From contig JASJZH010000003.1 in assembly GCA_037178975.1 (NCBI GenBank), forward strand, positions 3,720,001 to 3,784,000: 64,000 bases of DNA. The letters run 5' to 3'. Source of the DNA: Oscheius tipulae (Eukaryota > Nematoda > Chromadorea > Rhabditida > Rhabditidae). Shown in pieces: positions 31,733-44,527 of this stretch. The notes under the pieces were generated by a model. That model was given only the letters and a program-made list of their open reading frames with translations, was not told the DNA's origin and did not search any database. Numbering within the stretch: position 1 is the first letter of the stretch; each line of letters starts with the position of its first letter. A program made the translations under genes and the position numbers.

Positions 31733-32201
31733 AGAGAGTGCTTCGAGCCTCTTCCGAACCCTTATCGAACCTTGTCTACTATACGCATCAGAAACCTGGA
31801 GACACCGAGAAAAGGATCTTACGAAGTTGAAGACAGCACAACGAAAGATGATGAGAAGAATGGTTGGAGTAACTCTCCTCGACAGACGAACTAACGAATG
31901 ACTCGAAGAAACCGTCAAACTACCAGATATTAGAATAGATTGGGTAAAGAGGAAGTGGAACTGGGCCAGGAAGATAGCGAATATGAACGACGATAGATGG
32001 ACAAAATGCCTCTCAGAATGGAGACCGTGGAGGAGAAGAAGAATGTCTGGTAGACCAAAGTCCAGATGGAGGGACGAATTCACAGCTCAGTTAGGAGAAG
32101 TATGGATGAGAATTGCGCGAATGAACACCGATGTTTGGAAGACTAGCATGTTGCGACATATAGAAAGTATATGATAATTGCAAATAAATCTAAATCTAAT
32201 A
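31728..32201 (+). mobile_element. 3' end of an RTE/BovB-type LINE retrotransposon
   Basis: The frame encodes the C-terminal end of a non-LTR reverse transcriptase: LFRTLIEPCLLYASETWRHR, EKDLTKLKTAQRKMMRRMVG, VTLLDRRTNE, then an in-frame TGA near 31900, then DWVKRKWNWARKIANMNDDR, WTKCLSEWRPWRRRRMSGRP and KSRWRDEFTAQLG. The YxSETW, AQR-M-RRM-GV-L-DR and RPxxRWxDE blocks are typical of this LINE clade. The 3' end runs into an AATAAATCTAAATCTAAT tail (32182-32200), the short-repeat tail such elements carry. The 5' part with the endonuclease and the reverse transcriptase core is absent, so this is a 5'-truncated dead copy. Confidence 0.82.
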
Positions 32202-32615
32202 TTCTGCTATCTCTCATTGTCAGTCTTGGGACTTGAAACCACTAGATTAGCATACATAGAAACATACCGAGTTTCTATCTGTAACTGATTGGGGTACGTG
32301 AGGAAATCATCTATGTACTCTTGTTCCAGCAATCAGGCGATTAATGTTGCCATCAGCTGATCCGCTTAATCTGTGTCATTATAAGGCTAATCCAAGCTCA
32401 GGATAAATCACGAATCAATTCTTTGGGGCTATATTCCCGAGGGTCAGATCATTTTAAACGACACAAACGCAAAGGTCTCACTCACTCGGTCTTTTTGTCG
32501 CGCTCCGATTGCTTTTTGGTCTGGCCGTCTCGTCTCTCTCGCAATTCGCAACAGCCCCTTTCCCCTGCTGCTCGATGGATTTTCTCTCCTCTCTTAAATG
32601 AGGCTGCTAATCTTC

Positions 32616-32650
32616 TGTCTCTCTATCTATCTCTCTCTCTCTCTCTCTCT
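32616..32650. repeat. CT/TCTA microsatellite
   Basis: A simple pyrimidine repeat of CT units with two TCTA interruptions. Confidence 0.85.
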
Positions 32651-33451
32651 TTTCATTTTCGTTTCTTCTTATATTGACTTTTGTGTCCCAGTTTAGCCCT
32701 AATCTCTAATTGGTCGACTCGATATTCCCAGCGGAACAATGTGCTCAAGAGGTCAGACTCTCAATAACTTAAAACGTATTCTGAATTAAGGGAAGAAGTA
32801 TAAACACGCCGAGAATTATTTATTCCCAACAGCGAATGTTGAAAGAAACTAGAGACCCCGATCACACTATCTCAAATCCTCATTTTTTGCTTGTAAAACC
32901 TAAAGAAACATTAAATATTAACCGATACAGGATCTACTGGTGACCACATCGAGACAATCATGGCCGGTCCCAAGAGGGAAATAGATCAGATATCATGTAC
33001 ACTTGACCAACTGACTCTTTTTAAATGGTTCCCAAAGTGACTCGTTCTCACACTTACGAGATAAATCCTGTACAGGCATCTACTAGCAGTTCCATTGTTT
33101 CCTCCAATCCAGAGACCAGCTGTCTCTCTTTCCCACCAGCTGGTGCCATTTTGAACATTTCTCATCCAATGAAAGATAGCTAGGCTAAGCCAAGAAGAGG
33201 AAAAAACACGTCATTGTGAATGCGAGATCAGAGAGCATCTAAAAACGAAGGAAGTATTCCATGCGGAAAGTTCCATTGTCTTCTTGGAATGTTTCTCTTG
33301 TCATTTGCCTTTAAAAGGAAATAGGACAGAGTTGAAGTTTTAACGACAGATCTGGTTTAATTGTACCTGCGGCGATACGTCAGAAAAAAACAAGATGCCA
33401 TTCCGCCGATTTGAAGTTGAATAACTTTGTTCAGAATAGCCGAGAGGCTTC

Positions 33452-33526
33452 GGGACCTTTCCAAAAGAAAGTTTAGCATTGGAATCTGTCGATCCATGTC
33501 AAAAAGTTCCACTTTTCTCAAAGTTT
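33452..33526 (+). repeat. Dispersed 75-bp repeat, copy A
   Basis: Begins GGGACCTTTCCAAAAGAAAG and ends CCACTTTTCTCAAAGTTT. It is nearly identical to the reverse complement of 34599-34673, with a handful of mismatches. The first 25 bases recur in part at 35168. It could be a terminal or internal piece of a MITE-like element. Confidence 0.7.
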
Positions 33527-34598
33527 TTAATTTGAGCTTTTCACCAAATTTGAAAAGCAGTAGTGTGTAGACTAACTAAAAACAGTCGAGTACGACGGTT
33601 TCGCCATACTTTTGTCTTGGCTTTACATTGAAAACAGGCATGGCTTCCCTAATAGCAGAATTCTACAAGTTTTTTTCCCACAAAACTGACTTGCCAAGTA
33701 GAATCTTGACATACTATGACATGCAGGTTTTTTTTCGTGGTGGACGGACAGACGGATACCATTGCGCTTTAGTAATAGAGAGATTTGAATCTTCCGATTA
33801 GATAAGACTGCTTGAAACGTGAATGTTCTAAAGATTTTTGCCCATGAAGTTCCCATGATTCAACACGAGTGTGTAATTGCTCTCCCCTAATCCATAAACA
33901 TGAATAAATCCGGAAGACAGCTGAAAAAAAAGAGTTCCGGGGATGTGTCCGCTCCCGTGCTCAAATTGGCCCTGTTTGTTTGCTCTTTCGACCGCCTTCC
34001 TCTCTCTCTTTCCTCGACTTTCATACCCTCTTTAGTCTCTCGTGAATCATTACTTTACGCTGTTTACATTTTTTCAGTTAAACATTTGCAAAACAATGAG
34101 AAAGAGTCATAGACGCTCCAATTAGAATAGGTTTGTCCCACTTGACCGTCTGACAGATCTCGAAGTTGGTCCTTTAATGTTGAGCGGTTGGGATAATAGT
34201 GGGACCGGGTTTACGCGGAGGAGACAGTGGTCGAAGAGATGAGAGTCCAGAGACACGGACTCGGGGGACGCAGAGTGTTTGGCACCGACCGCCGCCTTCT
34301 CCCCAACCAATCGGCCGGCTGTTCTCTTATATATTGCCTTTTCTTGTCTCTTTTTGCTCTTAAAAATGACCTCATTTCGAATATATGTCATCTCTTGTGA
34401 TTCACTGCTACCTCATCTATCAGCCGATACCAATTTTACCCAGAACCATCATTTTCTCAGAAACTTACCTTTTAAGGTTCAAAATTCACTAGAGATGAGA
34501 CAAATCGATATGTTTTTGTGACTGAAAAATAATCCTTACCCTGTTTGATATCGTAGAAGACATCAGAGTTTCGTTCGTCGTTGACACTCTGAATTACC

Positions 34599-34673
34599 AA
34601 ACTTTGAGAAAAGTGGGACTTCTTGAAATGGATCGACAGATCTCAATGCTAAACTTTCTTTTGGAAAGGTCCC
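34599..34673 (-). repeat. Dispersed 75-bp repeat, copy B (inverted)
   Basis: This is the reverse-complement match of copy A at 33452-33526, 1.07 kb away. The two could fold into a long hairpin or mark the ends of a 1.2-kb non-autonomous element. Confidence 0.7.
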
Positions 34674-35167
34674 AAAGTCGCTCGACTCTTCCGCGTCCAG
34701 TTATACCCTTTCCAAATGGCGAGATGGCGCCCACTTCCTGACGTCGCTGTCTAGGTACAATTAAGCCAAATCTACCTAACTCTATCACTCTCTGACCTGG
34801 GAGAATGCAACCCTCTTGGCAGGAAGCAATTTTGAATGGAAAGTTATTTGGAAACACGTGTTCCTGTTCTCAAGCGTTCCTATTTGTTGTTTTAAAGCAC
34901 ACTCACAAGGGGGAATATTTTCGTTCAATCTTGAAAGTGGGACAGAAATAAATGATGTTCAGCTGGAAGGAACGGAGGCCAGCTGGTCACCGGGGGTTAT
35001 TCGACAGAGAGGGGAGGGAGCTCGATCTAATGACAGCATAGGAAATTACCCGTGGAAAGAGCCTAGATGTGATCTTTTTCTCGTTCTGACTATAATTAGC
35101 AGGTGAGCCGTAGAAGGTCTTACGAGATTTGCAGTTCAGTCATATGAAACGAAGAGAGACTGAAACC

Positions 35168-35193
35168 CATCCAAAAGAAAGTTTAGCATTGAG
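35168..35193 (+). repeat. Dispersed repeat, partial copy C
   Basis: The sequence CCAAAAGAAAGTTTAGCATT is shared exactly with copy A (33461-33480) and with copy B in inverse. Similarity fades on both sides. Confidence 0.6.
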
Positions 35194-36197
35194 TTCTACG
35201 TATGCGTATATAGCGTTATACCATAACTTTCCGTAGTTATATTTTTTTTTAGCTAGAATTCATTAAGTGCACCAGCCTATCATGATCATAGAGAGTAACT
35301 AGTCTTTTCCATCCTTTAGAAGAAGAAATAAGTTTGTGTTTTCCTATGAGTAGTGTGATAGACATTCTTCTTCTGCAGATCCAATTACACTCTCCGAAGC
35401 GCCCTCTTCTGCCCGCCAGCATTCGGGTCAAAAACAATTTGAAAAAAGGCTGTTTTTAACAGTTCTTTTGGGCCATTATCAGTCGGAGAGAGTGTGTCGA
35501 CAGCTGCCAGATAAGCGGTTAATGGCTCTCGACATAAATAACTTCAATTAAGAAGGCTCTCTTGGGTATTCTGATCAGCCTATGATTTCTCTGATTGCAA
35601 TGGAGACCTTTCTTTTTTTCACTAAAGAACATAATCAGGAACAGCTGTTTTCCTTTTATGGCGCCGCTCTTTGTTCTTTTGAAAGGGGGTCTAACAATTA
35701 GAGTCACCTAGACTACACTTTTTTCCCACTTCCATTTCCACTATTCTATCCGCACGGGTGTCCCCAAACACCGCAATTACTTCCAGGGTATCTATGCAGG
35801 AATATTCCTTCGTCAACAGTAAACGTTGTTATTATTAGCACGTACACCGAAACCGGAACAAACAGGAAATCGAGTTTTGCTTTCGCAGTGAGAAGGAGAG
35901 CATAACCGGGGAATTAGCATCGTACTTTCCGCTCTTTTATTCAATTAACACCCTTACAGTTACTTTTTTCAATTTGCCTCCGATCAATATTGAGCTTTTC
36001 CGCTCTTCCAGACGTGACCTCTTCTCGCGCCAAAACTCTAAGGTCACACGGCCTGCTGATAAGTCAAGGTTTCAGGGACATGCAGTGAAGGTCCCCTAGC
36101 AAAAGGTACTCCTGGAATGCAAAACGAGTCTTCCAGTTTAAACAGTCAGGTTGGTCAGGGTCTTTTTTAACAAAAAGTTCAGTTTCAGAGTCAAACA

Positions 36198-39100
36198 ATG
36201 TCCACGGCTATTGTAGTTGCTCCCTCTCCAGCAGCAAACAATACTACTCCCTCTAAACCGTTTGATGACTCTTGTTTCAAAACACCTCTTCCTCCGTCCA
36301 ACAAGTGGGTCCATTTTTTTCCAATTTTATGAATGCCACGTTCAGAAATTACCACAGAAAAGGTCGTCCACCAAAAAAACTGACAAATGTCGGGAATAGA
36401 CTAGCGAATGGCCATTCTCAGGATACTCCGAAGACGGTGAGAGGCAAAAGAAAGGCAAGAGGAGGCAATCATGTTGTTCAACAGCCACAGCCGGTCAAGA
36501 AGGGCGGTCGACAGTGAGTTAGACAGAGTCCGGCCGATGAAAGAAAACTTCAGAAGAGTTGTTCCACAGAAGCCTGTGCCACCTCCAAAGAAGCATACTC
36601 TCCACGATATGTTCTGTCCCAAAACCTGCCTCTATCTCAGTATGTTCTCTTCCCTTATCAGACTAGACTTCTGTTCAGAAAAGTTCAAATCGAGTGTTCC
36701 CCAGTTTGCCTCGCTGGCTCCGGAGAAAAGAGCAGTTTTGGTAAAAGAGCAGGAAGAGATCAAAGTAGAGGTCAAGGAAGAGGAGCCTTGTTGTTCGAAG
36801 AGTCCACCTCCGACCGAAGAGACCGAAGTCAAGCCGGTAGTCGACAATGCTGTGGAAGTAAAACAGGTAGATCTATTTCTCAGTTCCTGTTTATTTGATG
36901 ATATACAGGAAGAGAAGACCAACGGGACAAAAGAAAAGATCCCGAAGGGCAAGAAACCGACGAGAAAGGTAAAACAGGAGAAGACGGAGGAAGTTAATGG
37001 GACTGAAGTAAAGCAAGAGGTAGAAGTCAAACCCAAAAAGAAGGTAAAGGATAAAATTGGACGTATCATTCGAATAAGCTTCAGAAAGAACACGTGGAAA
37101 GGAAACTACCTTTTGTGGAGGAACTGATCATCGACGAGTTTTCTCTTCTGGCCTTCACTTGTAAAGAGGACGAGAGAGTATGTGCATCTCCGTAAAAAGA
37201 TGTTTTGTCTACTATTCTGTCGCCCAATATTATTCTTTTCTTCCGGAGATCCGCGTCATAACATTAATCAGTCCGCGTTCCCTTTGATTGGATCTATTGA
37301 AGCATGGCTCCGGAAACACACCTTCTGTGCTCTGTATTTACAACTGTTTGCAGACGTTCGCCATCGAGGCTGGCCGTCGGCGTGCCCTTTGCGAGGCCAA
37401 ACGTCGTCGATTCATTCAGAACCGTGTTCGCAAAATCAACAGAATCAAGAGAAAGATCCGCAGAAAGAAGGTACGTACATTCTGGAAAGGGCGCTAGGGC
37501 AATCGGATTAGTTAGCGGGTCCCAGTCATACTTTTCTCCTGATTGTTTTCCCCACAAGTTCGTTTGGCTCACGATGTCTAATCTCGGTTGCTTCCTCCCG
37601 GACAAAGTGCAGTGATCCCAGGCGTACAGAACATTTTTTTTCTCTCAAAAAGGTGAGAGTCTATCTCTTTCCTTTTCCGCTCCATCTCATGGGAATAGCT
37701 AGTTCCCGATCTCCGTCCACCAAACAACTTGACTCACTTTGTACTCTCCCCATCTGACCGTGAAATCAAACTCTGTACCAAAACAGACAGCAGTGATCTC
37801 TTTTTCACATACCCAGGCTCCCTACTGATCCGAATGGTCAGTTGCACCGACGTACTCGTAGCCAGTAGTCGCTGGAAGCCGATTGTACGAACCAGTTCAC
37901 TGCACTCTTTTTGATATTTGTCACTTTCCCTGTTTCAGCTTTCGTTCCAAAACAGAAACTCTCTCGGTAGTCCCCCGAGTTCAGTATTTGTTTTCGTCAA
38001 GCCTTCCAGCCGTCTATCCATCTTTTTGCTGTCACAGTTGCCGAGGCCATTCATCAGCTTCGGCCGCGTGTCCACAGACAGACCCGAAAAAACCGCCAAG
38101 GGTTTTTTGTTGATTCGCAGATGACGTAGCACCTAATGGGGGAAACTTATATTTTTGATCTCTTTGCTGTGTAATCCGAGCAGCTGGTTGTTCGTTTCCC
38201 CACGCGTGGGATTAGGTTTTCACCTGGAACTTTGCTCTTTTCAGAAGCTCATCGAAAGGTACAATCGGGCCTTGAGGAAAAAGACGAGAGATATCAAGAG
38301 GAACAAGGCGAGAAGAATAAGACGGGAGAAACACGCTCAACTGAAGAGACAGGTCAAAGAGGCCAAGGCAGCCGGAACTCTAACGAAAGAGTTGAAGAGA
38401 GCTTGGAAGGCTGAGGTCGAGAAGGTCAAGCAGCGACGAGTAAGTGTCTCTTTTTAATTCTTTTGATAGATATACTTGAAGTCTAGAATATTCTGTTTCA
38501 GGAAGAGCTGCTGAAGAAGAAGGCGGAACACGAGGCTCGAAAGGAAGCCCGAAGGATCAAGCGAGACAAAGAGCTTCGAAAGAAAGGCAAGAAGAGGAAG
38601 AGTAAAAAGGCTCGCGACGCTCGAAGGCTTAGAAAACAGAGAGAGGTGAGTTCTCGTCCCCCTCGATTTCGATCCGAAAGTGAGAGTCCGTGCGCGGCCC
38701 CTCCTCCGTTCCATTACGCAGCGGCTTCCATCAGCAGACCCCTTTCTTCGAAGGGGAAACACTTAGTCCCTTCTGGGCCACCGGAAACATTTTCTTTCCT
38801 GATCATCGGCCGGCAGCTGGTCCAGCTGGAAAATGATCTGATTGCTTCTAATCTTGTCGCCATTTCATTATCTCGCCTGTTTTCCAACTAGTCGTTGCAA
38901 ATTAGGCGCTATTTGAGTCCCAGAGACTTTCCCCCTTCCCGACAATTGAGTCGTCTCAGCGATGGCAGCCCCCATAGCCTGTTCCCCGGGATTTCAAGCT
39001 TTGCTTTGTCCGAAAGACCTGACCGAAGATTGGCTACTTTCACTTGCATCCCGCTCCTTTTTCTCGCGCTTCGAGCGCCTCTTGAAATAATAATCAGCTC

Positions 39101-42100
39101 GACGGGATAGAGGCTATAGCCGGGAACCTCCTCTTCCCCAGTGATTCGACTTTTGTCCTAGTCCATTGAGAGCGTCGGTGTTTGAACGAGAGTTGCTTGT
39201 GCGCGAGTGCATTCAATAAGGCGAGCAGAAACCTAATTGCCGACTAGTGAATATGAACGCAATTACGGAGCCTTTTCGCGGAAGCAGCAACACACTCTTT
39301 TCTCCTTTGACCATAGGGACAATTAGCCTGTTGTCGTCTCGGGACCCGTTTCTTGTTGCACTTTCTCCCATCGCCCAGTCGCGATTTCGCCAATTATTCA
39401 CGGTTGCACGTGTACTGTTCCCTCATCAAGAGGCAGCTGTCATTTAACACCTCTGAAATCCTAGCATGAGTCTAATTAGTTCTAGTTCCCACTGTCCCGT
39501 GTTCTTGACGTCCCTCTCGTCTGAAAAGTCTTGGCCAGTGTGTATCATGATATCAGTTACAGCCACATTACAGCACTGCGGGTCAGCAACAGGCGTCAGG
39601 CAGAAAGAGAGAGAGAGTCTCTTTCTCTTGGCTCCAGTCCATATCAGTCTCTTGTTGCATCCTCTATGCCGCTTTTTTGATTCGGCGCGTGGTGTCTGCA
39701 CGCCCTCTCGGTCTGTTTGCCCAATCTCATTTCCATTCTTTCCCACGGACCTCCCCCAAGAGAGTGTACACACGGATCCTTCGACCTTTTTCCTTTGACT
39801 TTGATGTTCTCTCCGACCACTTTACACTCTGCTCATTTATTTTCTCAAAACAGAGTCACTGATTGGCTTCCGTGACCGCTGTCACATCTAATTATCGTAG
39901 TCCTCGAGGGACCAGCCCAAATTGTTCTTTCCCAATTAAACGCGAAGCTCTCTCGGCTTCCTGCCAGCCAGTCAAGGTCATCGCCACTTTTGGCGCGATC
40001 ACTGAGAGACCGTTCAAAATTCCTTTCGACCTTGTGTCGACCTTCAACTACGCCATTGAACTCTCTCGATTCTAGAAGGAACTGTTCTTTATCAGCTGTG
40101 TGCTTTCAACGCGAAAAGACACTTTTTCGTCATTGTTATCTGTTTGTTCTGGGAGTGCCGACGAACTTTTTCCTCCCTGAATTTGTCTTAATCTTTCACA
40201 GATCTCTTCCGCAATGAGCGGAACAGCGACTGCGGGAGTGTCTCTTCTCGTCTTTTTTTCTCGAGTGTAAAGACGAGAGCGGGAGATCTATTTCCTCTGT
40301 GCCGAGAGAAAACACACGTGTCGACCAACTGCTGTCCGGTCAGCTGGGTTCCATGTTCTTTCCCCCTCTCACTCCCTCTCTCCCGCCACGTCGTCGCCCA
40401 CTGCTGCACTCGCAGCCTTGTCAAATATTTGGCTCTGTACACAAACACACACAACGACGCCTTCCGTTATTTCTATCCCACCAGCCGGCTGGCCGGACCA
40501 TTACGTGTCCGTCCCTTTTCCTTTTGGAAATCTCTCTTTTGGCTCCATCTTGCCCACATTACAGCACCTTATCAGAGTCCTTATCTGTCTGTGTCCAACT
40601 GATCAATCTTCTCTCCTCTCTCTCTCTCTCTCCTTCTGCTCTCTCGGTCCCCATTCGATCTATGGTTCGAGCCTTTTTTTATAATCTTGTTACTAGTCTC
40701 TTTCCGTAGCAAAACAAACTCCAGTTGACTCAATATTTACTATTAGGAAGGAAAAGTCCGCTCCTTAGGATAAGAGCCGTCACTTCCTGGCAATTGACTT
40801 TTTCTGCCGTCCACATGACACCATTTGTGTCCTTGATGGCCCGTCTCATTAAGATCTCTATCAATTCTGTTCTTTTTCAGAAACAAGCTCTCAAAGCAGC
40901 GGGTCGTGGCCGTAAGATGAAGGATCCTGGGTCAATTTTGACCGAAGGCATCTCCCCGGCCGGAATCAAGCGTACAGCCAGCAAAACGCCTAGTCCTCTA
41001 CCAAACAAACAAGCTCGTCTCGACGATACCTACAGGTCAGTATAGACGACCTTCACAACGCGACAGCCCCAATTTCACTTTCAAACCGCGCGCCAAATAA
41101 TCCAGGAAACTAATGCGGCAAATCAATTCGGTCATCCTCTTTAGAGATCGAAAAACAAGTGTTGTGGACACATCTGTATGAACACAGCCGACAGAGATTA
41201 AACAGAAACGTGTGTTTCTCAAAGGAATCTTTACACTTTTTCCGTCTGCTTCAGTTCCCAAGAAAGATCCTATGATGGTCGTAAATTGTCCGCCTTTTTT
41301 CGGTCGCACAGATTAGGCGAAGAAGACAACTGTCCCGATCAAAAATTACAAACAATTGCAGAAATGGCATCATCGGGATTGCCAAGTCGGACAGTGCGAA
41401 CTCTACGCCGTTGCCGATTGTGGCCACTCCTCCAACCAGAACACCGCTCTCGGTCGAGTCGAAGGGACACACGACCTCGTCGGAATGTGAGTTTTGTGCT
41501 CTTTCCCTGAAATTTGAGATAACGAGAACCTGCTAATGTAATAGAGAGATAAGGGCTTGATGTTGCCAACGCTCTATCACCTGTCTGTTTATGAACGGGG
41601 ATCAGTCAATGGGTGGCTCTAATCCGGATGTGATTATCACGTAAGCCGCTTCCGGACACGGCTTCCTCCTTTGAACGCTAGTTTCTGGTATTTCCATTGT
41701 GATTGTTATCAGCCTGGTCAGAGAGACAACCTTTAGTCTAATCCGTCTGTGGTCTTGACATTCTCTGAGGATCATGCTCCATATCAAAACAATGAGAAAG
41801 AGTTCCCTGCCAGCCACTAATCCCATGTAAATCCAGCTCAAATATCGATGAAAAAGCACTTTGCTAAGAGGCTCCGTGAGCTGTGTGACAAATGTACGCA
41901 ATATTCAAAGAAGGCCTTCTTAATTGGAAGGGGAGATGTCTAATTTGTCGTCTTTCAGCCGCCCATCCCTCGGATCCCGGTCATCGTGCTCCTTCAACAA
42001 CTCCACTCGTTCCTCAGGGAGCCGGGCTTTTTGTCAACACAGCTGCTGGTGGCCTTTTGACAAATCCGCAGCTTTTGGCTGCGGCTGCAGCTGGAGGGAC

Positions 42101-44527
42101 TCCGTTCATTGGAGCTGGAGGAGCTGTTTCGATCCCTTTCTTGCAAATGCTCCAACAGCAACAGGTGAGTCGTCCCCGCAAAATGATTCATTACACAATA
42201 TGACCAAGTGGCAACTGTTTGGAACAGGGAGAGAGTGTTTGTCTTCTTATCGGGAACTGTCTAACTGTTGTGTTTGCCCGCCTCTTTTATCTTATCTATT
42301 TACCCTGACCCGTCCGGCCACGTTTCTTCTTCTTCTCCGAGGGAAAGAACACTATTTGTAGTCTCGGGCTACACGCCTGACTGCCCTCATTTTGCATGCA
42401 AAACCAATCAGCTCGTGGCTCAGTGCGTTAGGAGCGGCTACTTTACGGGGCTTCTGACCGCAATTCTTTTTCCCCCAGATGACGTTCGAGCCAAAAAGGG
42501 CCAGAGATCATCTGAATATATAACCATATCCATTTACACTTGCATATTTGGTCAATTATGGAAGAGCTGACGGGTGTTCCGAATGAAAGACTTTCAGCAA
42601 CTGCTCAATGGACAAGGTGGAACCGCGGCGAATCCAGCAGCGGCAGCCCTTCTACAGGCTGGAGCACAGGCAGCAGCTGGAGCACAGATCTCGGCTCTCA
42701 ACGGACATCCGAATGCCTTGGCTGCTAACCAAGCGATTCTTCGAGCAATGCCTGCTAGGGTGAGTTGTCCGGGTCGAAGGGGTCATCAACATGCATTGCT
42801 TATCTATCATTCAAACGGCACGCATAGTCGATGCGGCCTCTCATGAACTATATATCAGCTGTCGCTAGAGCCTGTTTGTTACGGGTTCCTTGGTCTGGGG
42901 TCTTTATTAAAATGGTTTTTTTGCAGAAACCAGGAAGATGGTGCAGTATGCATGTGCAGATAGCACAGAATGTGCAGAACAGTCGCCGAACAATGGAGGC
43001 CAAGGACATAACTAGACAGCCGGAAATCAAGAGAGACGACTCGGCGTTGGTAGCTCAGCAACATGCTCTGGCTGCTGCTACTCAAAGACAACAACAGCCT
43101 CCTCAGCCACCACACTGTCTGCCGTCGACTTCCGGAGCACCTGCACCAGGGTACGTAGAGTTCAACGGCCGTAACGGCGTGGTCAAATATTGACACAGCG
43201 CCTCGTTTTTTGCATGATGATTCCCTCAGCTGTGTGCTTGGGATGTTAGCTTCTCCCTCCGTTAGAAAAACTCATTTTTCGATTTCAGATTAGGCATGGC
43301 TATGCAGCAGCAGTTACTCAATGGGCTCATGTCAAATCCTCAAGCCATGGCTGTAGTTCTCCAACAGCAGCAGCAACAACAAGAAGCTGCCAGAAGAGTA
43401 GCTGCGTAAGTAGAATCCAGATACAATTCTATTGAATAACTTACAGAGCTACTCCGAAGCCGCCGACCTCTGGTATTCCAGCCGGAATGACACCACAGCG
43501 ACCACCGTCGGCAATGCCAGCCAGACAACCAGGTCTGCCAAATGGACTAGGTCAACTGGCCGCCTTGCCACCAGGACTGGCCTCTTTGGCAGCAGCGGGT
43601 CTTCCTCTTGCTCCGCCATCATCCAGTAATAATCAGTCTCTGCCCTCTTATTTTTTTTTCAGCCGCTGGATCGTTGACTAATGGGACGAGTGACCAGGCC
43701 GCTGTTCTTCAACTGCTCCAACTTCAGATCCAGTTGCAACAGCAACGTGAGCAGGAGCAGAGGAGTCTCCAGCAACAACAGCAACAACAAGCCCAACAGC
43801 AGCAAGCCCAACAACAACAGCAACAACAACAACAACAGCAACAACAACAACAGCAACAGGCACAGCTTCAGCAGCAAGGTGGTCAGCCGAGTCAGACTCC
43901 AATCAGTTCGGCCGGCATTTCTCTGCCTCCGGCTATCCAGCAACAGCTCCTGCAACAACAACAAGCGGCTTTGAGATTGACAGATCCTGCGACACAGCAA
44001 CTGCTTCAACTTCAAATGCTCGGTCTTGATCCAAGAGCTCTTTTGAGCGCTGCCGCAGCAGGACAGCCGACGACAACTGCCACAAGTGGTGCCTCTCATA
44101 TGGACCTGCTTCGTGCACATATGGAAGCTCAGAGCCAGGCACAAGGACAGGATAGAGAGACCTTGATCAGACAGATGATGCAGCAGCAAGCTCAGCAACA
44201 AGGAGCACAGAGATCTGGTATCGATGCAGTTCTACTGGCAGCGGCTAACCAACAGAGAATACAGGCTACACCTGGTAAGAGTCCCTTTTCGAATTATCTA
44301 ACCATCTGATTTCAGCCTCTCAACCTCTTCCAATCAGTGTGGCAACCAGTCTAGCTCAAGCATCTAGTGCATCTCAGCAACAGCCTACCAGTCAGCTTTT
44401 CCAGCCTGGAGTATTGGGTCTCCAGCTCCCAACCTTCAAGCAGCAGATGCCCTTTACCAACCAACTCCAACAGCTCCATATGAAGGCTTCCGAAGGCAAC
44501 GCGGCAGTCATGCCCAATGGCCGGTAG
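36198..44527 (+). CDS. AUTS2/tay-family-like nuclear regulator, basic and polyQ-rich
   Basis: AUTS2-family proteins act with PRC1 and in transcriptional activation. The call rests on one block: KPGRWCSMHVQIAQNVQ (exon near 42928-43150), resembling the AUTS2/fibrosin motif PGKWCAMHVHIAW. The rest fits a nuclear regulator: an AT-hook-like KGRPPKKL (about 36360); acidic/Lys-rich exons (36675-37030); a highly basic predicted helix (RRRALCEAKRRRFIQNRVRK, about 37353-37470); KKTRDIKRNKARRIRREK (about 38246-38438); KKRKSKKARDARRLRKQRE (to 38646); a 2.2-kb intron; Ala/Gly-rich exons (41958-42760); and Gln-rich exons with polyQ (43664-44275), ending AAVMPNGR. The start MSTAIVVAPSPAANNTTPSK follows a TTTCAG acceptor. 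Junctions at 36430-36540 did not resolve in one frame, and the exon near 41255 is uncertain. Two adjacent genes cannot be excluded. Confidence 0.55.
38647..40880 (+). other. Long intron of the AUTS2-like gene
   Basis: About 2.2 kb lies between a donor after RKQRE and the acceptor TTTTTCAG before KQALKAAGRGRKMK. Sequence is pyrimidine-rich with a CT microsatellite at 40608-40632. Open frames here have no motifs. It may contain regulatory elements. Confidence 0.5.
43762..43866 (+). repeat. CAA/CAG trinucleotide repeat encoding polyglutamine
   Basis: Interrupted CAA/CAG codons encode a run of about 30 Gln with a few Ala and Leu inside the AUTS2-like coding sequence. Mixed codons favour stability over expansion. 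Confidence 0.85.

Larger units (their letters stand above)
32202..36197. other. Gene-poor 4-kb region
   Basis: No convincing exons are seen on either strand; frames are short and lack motifs. It holds a CT microsatellite (32616-32650), a 75-bp inverted repeat pair (33452-33526 and 34599-34673) and a partial third copy near 35168. It probably contains the promoter and distal regulation of the AUTS2-like gene that begins at 36198. Confidence 0.5.

Noticed and set aside
40608-40632. CT repeat as a possible satellite or regulatory array
   Set aside because: It is a short simple-sequence run in an intron with no repeated unit beyond CT.
43659-44201. Long minus-strand poly-Leu/Val frame
   Set aside because: It is the reverse complement of the polyQ repeat; codon-repeat shadows are expected.
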